From Myroides indicus (GTDB lineage Bacteria; Bacteroidota; Bacteroidia; Flavobacteriales; Flavobacteriaceae): a DNA stretch of 64,000 nt. The notes under the pieces were generated by a model. The model ran no database searches. It had not been told where the DNA came from and saw nothing but the letters and a program-made list of their open reading frames with translations. Made by a program: the position numbers and the translations under genes. The stretch is from positions 39,098 through 103,097 of the forward strand of contig NZ_SOAG01000007.1 of NCBI RefSeq assembly GCF_004364575.1. Direction: 5' to 3'. Below, piece by piece: positions 63,939 through 64,000 of the stretch. Numbering within the stretch: position 1 is the stretch's first letter; every line of letters begins with the position of its first letter.

Positions 63939-64000
63939 TATATAATAGGTACTTTATTAGGATCTCCTCCTGTTAAAGCTACAATAAGCGCAATAATCAA
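63938..64000 (-). CDS. C-terminal end of an unidentified protein, partial
   Basis: The last 20 codons before a TAA at 63940-63938 read LIIALIVALTGGDPNKVPII on the leftward strand. The rest lies beyond the right edge, and the hydrophobic run suggests a membrane protein, but nothing more can be said. Confidence 0.45.
   Translation of the reverse strand: MIIALIVALTGGDPNKVPII

Noticed and set aside
1..64000. CRISPR array, rRNA genes or intact insertion sequence
   Set aside because: I saw no regularly spaced repeats, no rRNA core sequence and no complete transposase; only relics of a mobilizable element at 55.9-58.4 kb.

Overview
The window is chromosomal DNA from a low-GC member of the Bacteroidota, most likely family Flavobacteriaceae. 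The signs are promoters of the TTG / TAnnTTTG type, almost no Shine-Dalgarno sequences, many lipoproteins of the C-S-S-D-D kind, a DnaE with a fused N-terminal exonuclease, and GSCFA, DUF456 and TPR-AraC proteins. About fifty genes are complete. A cyclase-family gene runs off the left edge and the last codons of another gene lie at the right edge. There is no rRNA and no CRISPR array. Four tRNA genes are present: two tandem Asp, one initiator Met and one elongator Met.

Layout. 1-4.4 kb: cyclase, hemW, ruvC, a flippase-like membrane protein, a small lipoprotein and a DUF456 protein. 4.9-8.6 kb: a complete iron-siderophore ABC importer of the YclNOPQ/FatDCEB type. 9.2-11.7 kb: a lipoprotein and a TPR-AraC regulator. 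11.85-17.7 kb: a cobalamin riboswitch controlling a B12 outer-membrane uptake locus (BtuB-like receptor, beta-propeller lipoprotein, two further surface lipoproteins). 17.9-24.1 kb: tRNA-Asp pair, trxA, dnaE and a lipoprotein. 24.2-26.1 kb: rpsP, rimM, trmN6. 26.1-38.7 kb: a methionine biosynthesis cluster. 38.7-55.6 kb: aromatic amino acid hydroxylase, alaS, M23 peptidase, merR, lemA, two TPM proteins, an XRE regulator, an outer-membrane barrel protein, der and era. 55.7-60.1 kb: an accessory stretch between the two Met tRNA genes, with decayed mobilization genes, a panB and small lipoproteins. 60.2-62.5 kb: an RNA-chaperone cluster (RRM protein, DEAD helicase, two cold-shock proteins). 62.7-64 kb: a FabH-like synthase and a partial gene.

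The most striking element is at 26.19-26.52 kb. Two short reading frames packed with Met codons (7 Met of 23 codons and 11 Met of 30 codons) each precede a strong intrinsic terminator. In each, a segment after the Met run can pair with the 5' arm of the following terminator to form an antiterminator. This is the geometry of ribosome-mediated transcription attenuation, here doubled and reading methionine, directly upstream of metY, metB/C, metX, an aspartokinase-homoserine dehydrogenase, metZ, metH and metF. Methionine operons are usually known to be controlled by SAM riboswitches, MetJ or T-boxes, so this looks like a little-described or undescribed switch.

The regions fit together functionally. 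The B12 locus supplies the cofactor needed by the MetH-type methionine synthase of the met cluster, and each locus has its own RNA-level control. The trmN6-to-metF block also looks different in codon use from its flanks and contains short interspersed repeats, so it may have been acquired as a unit.
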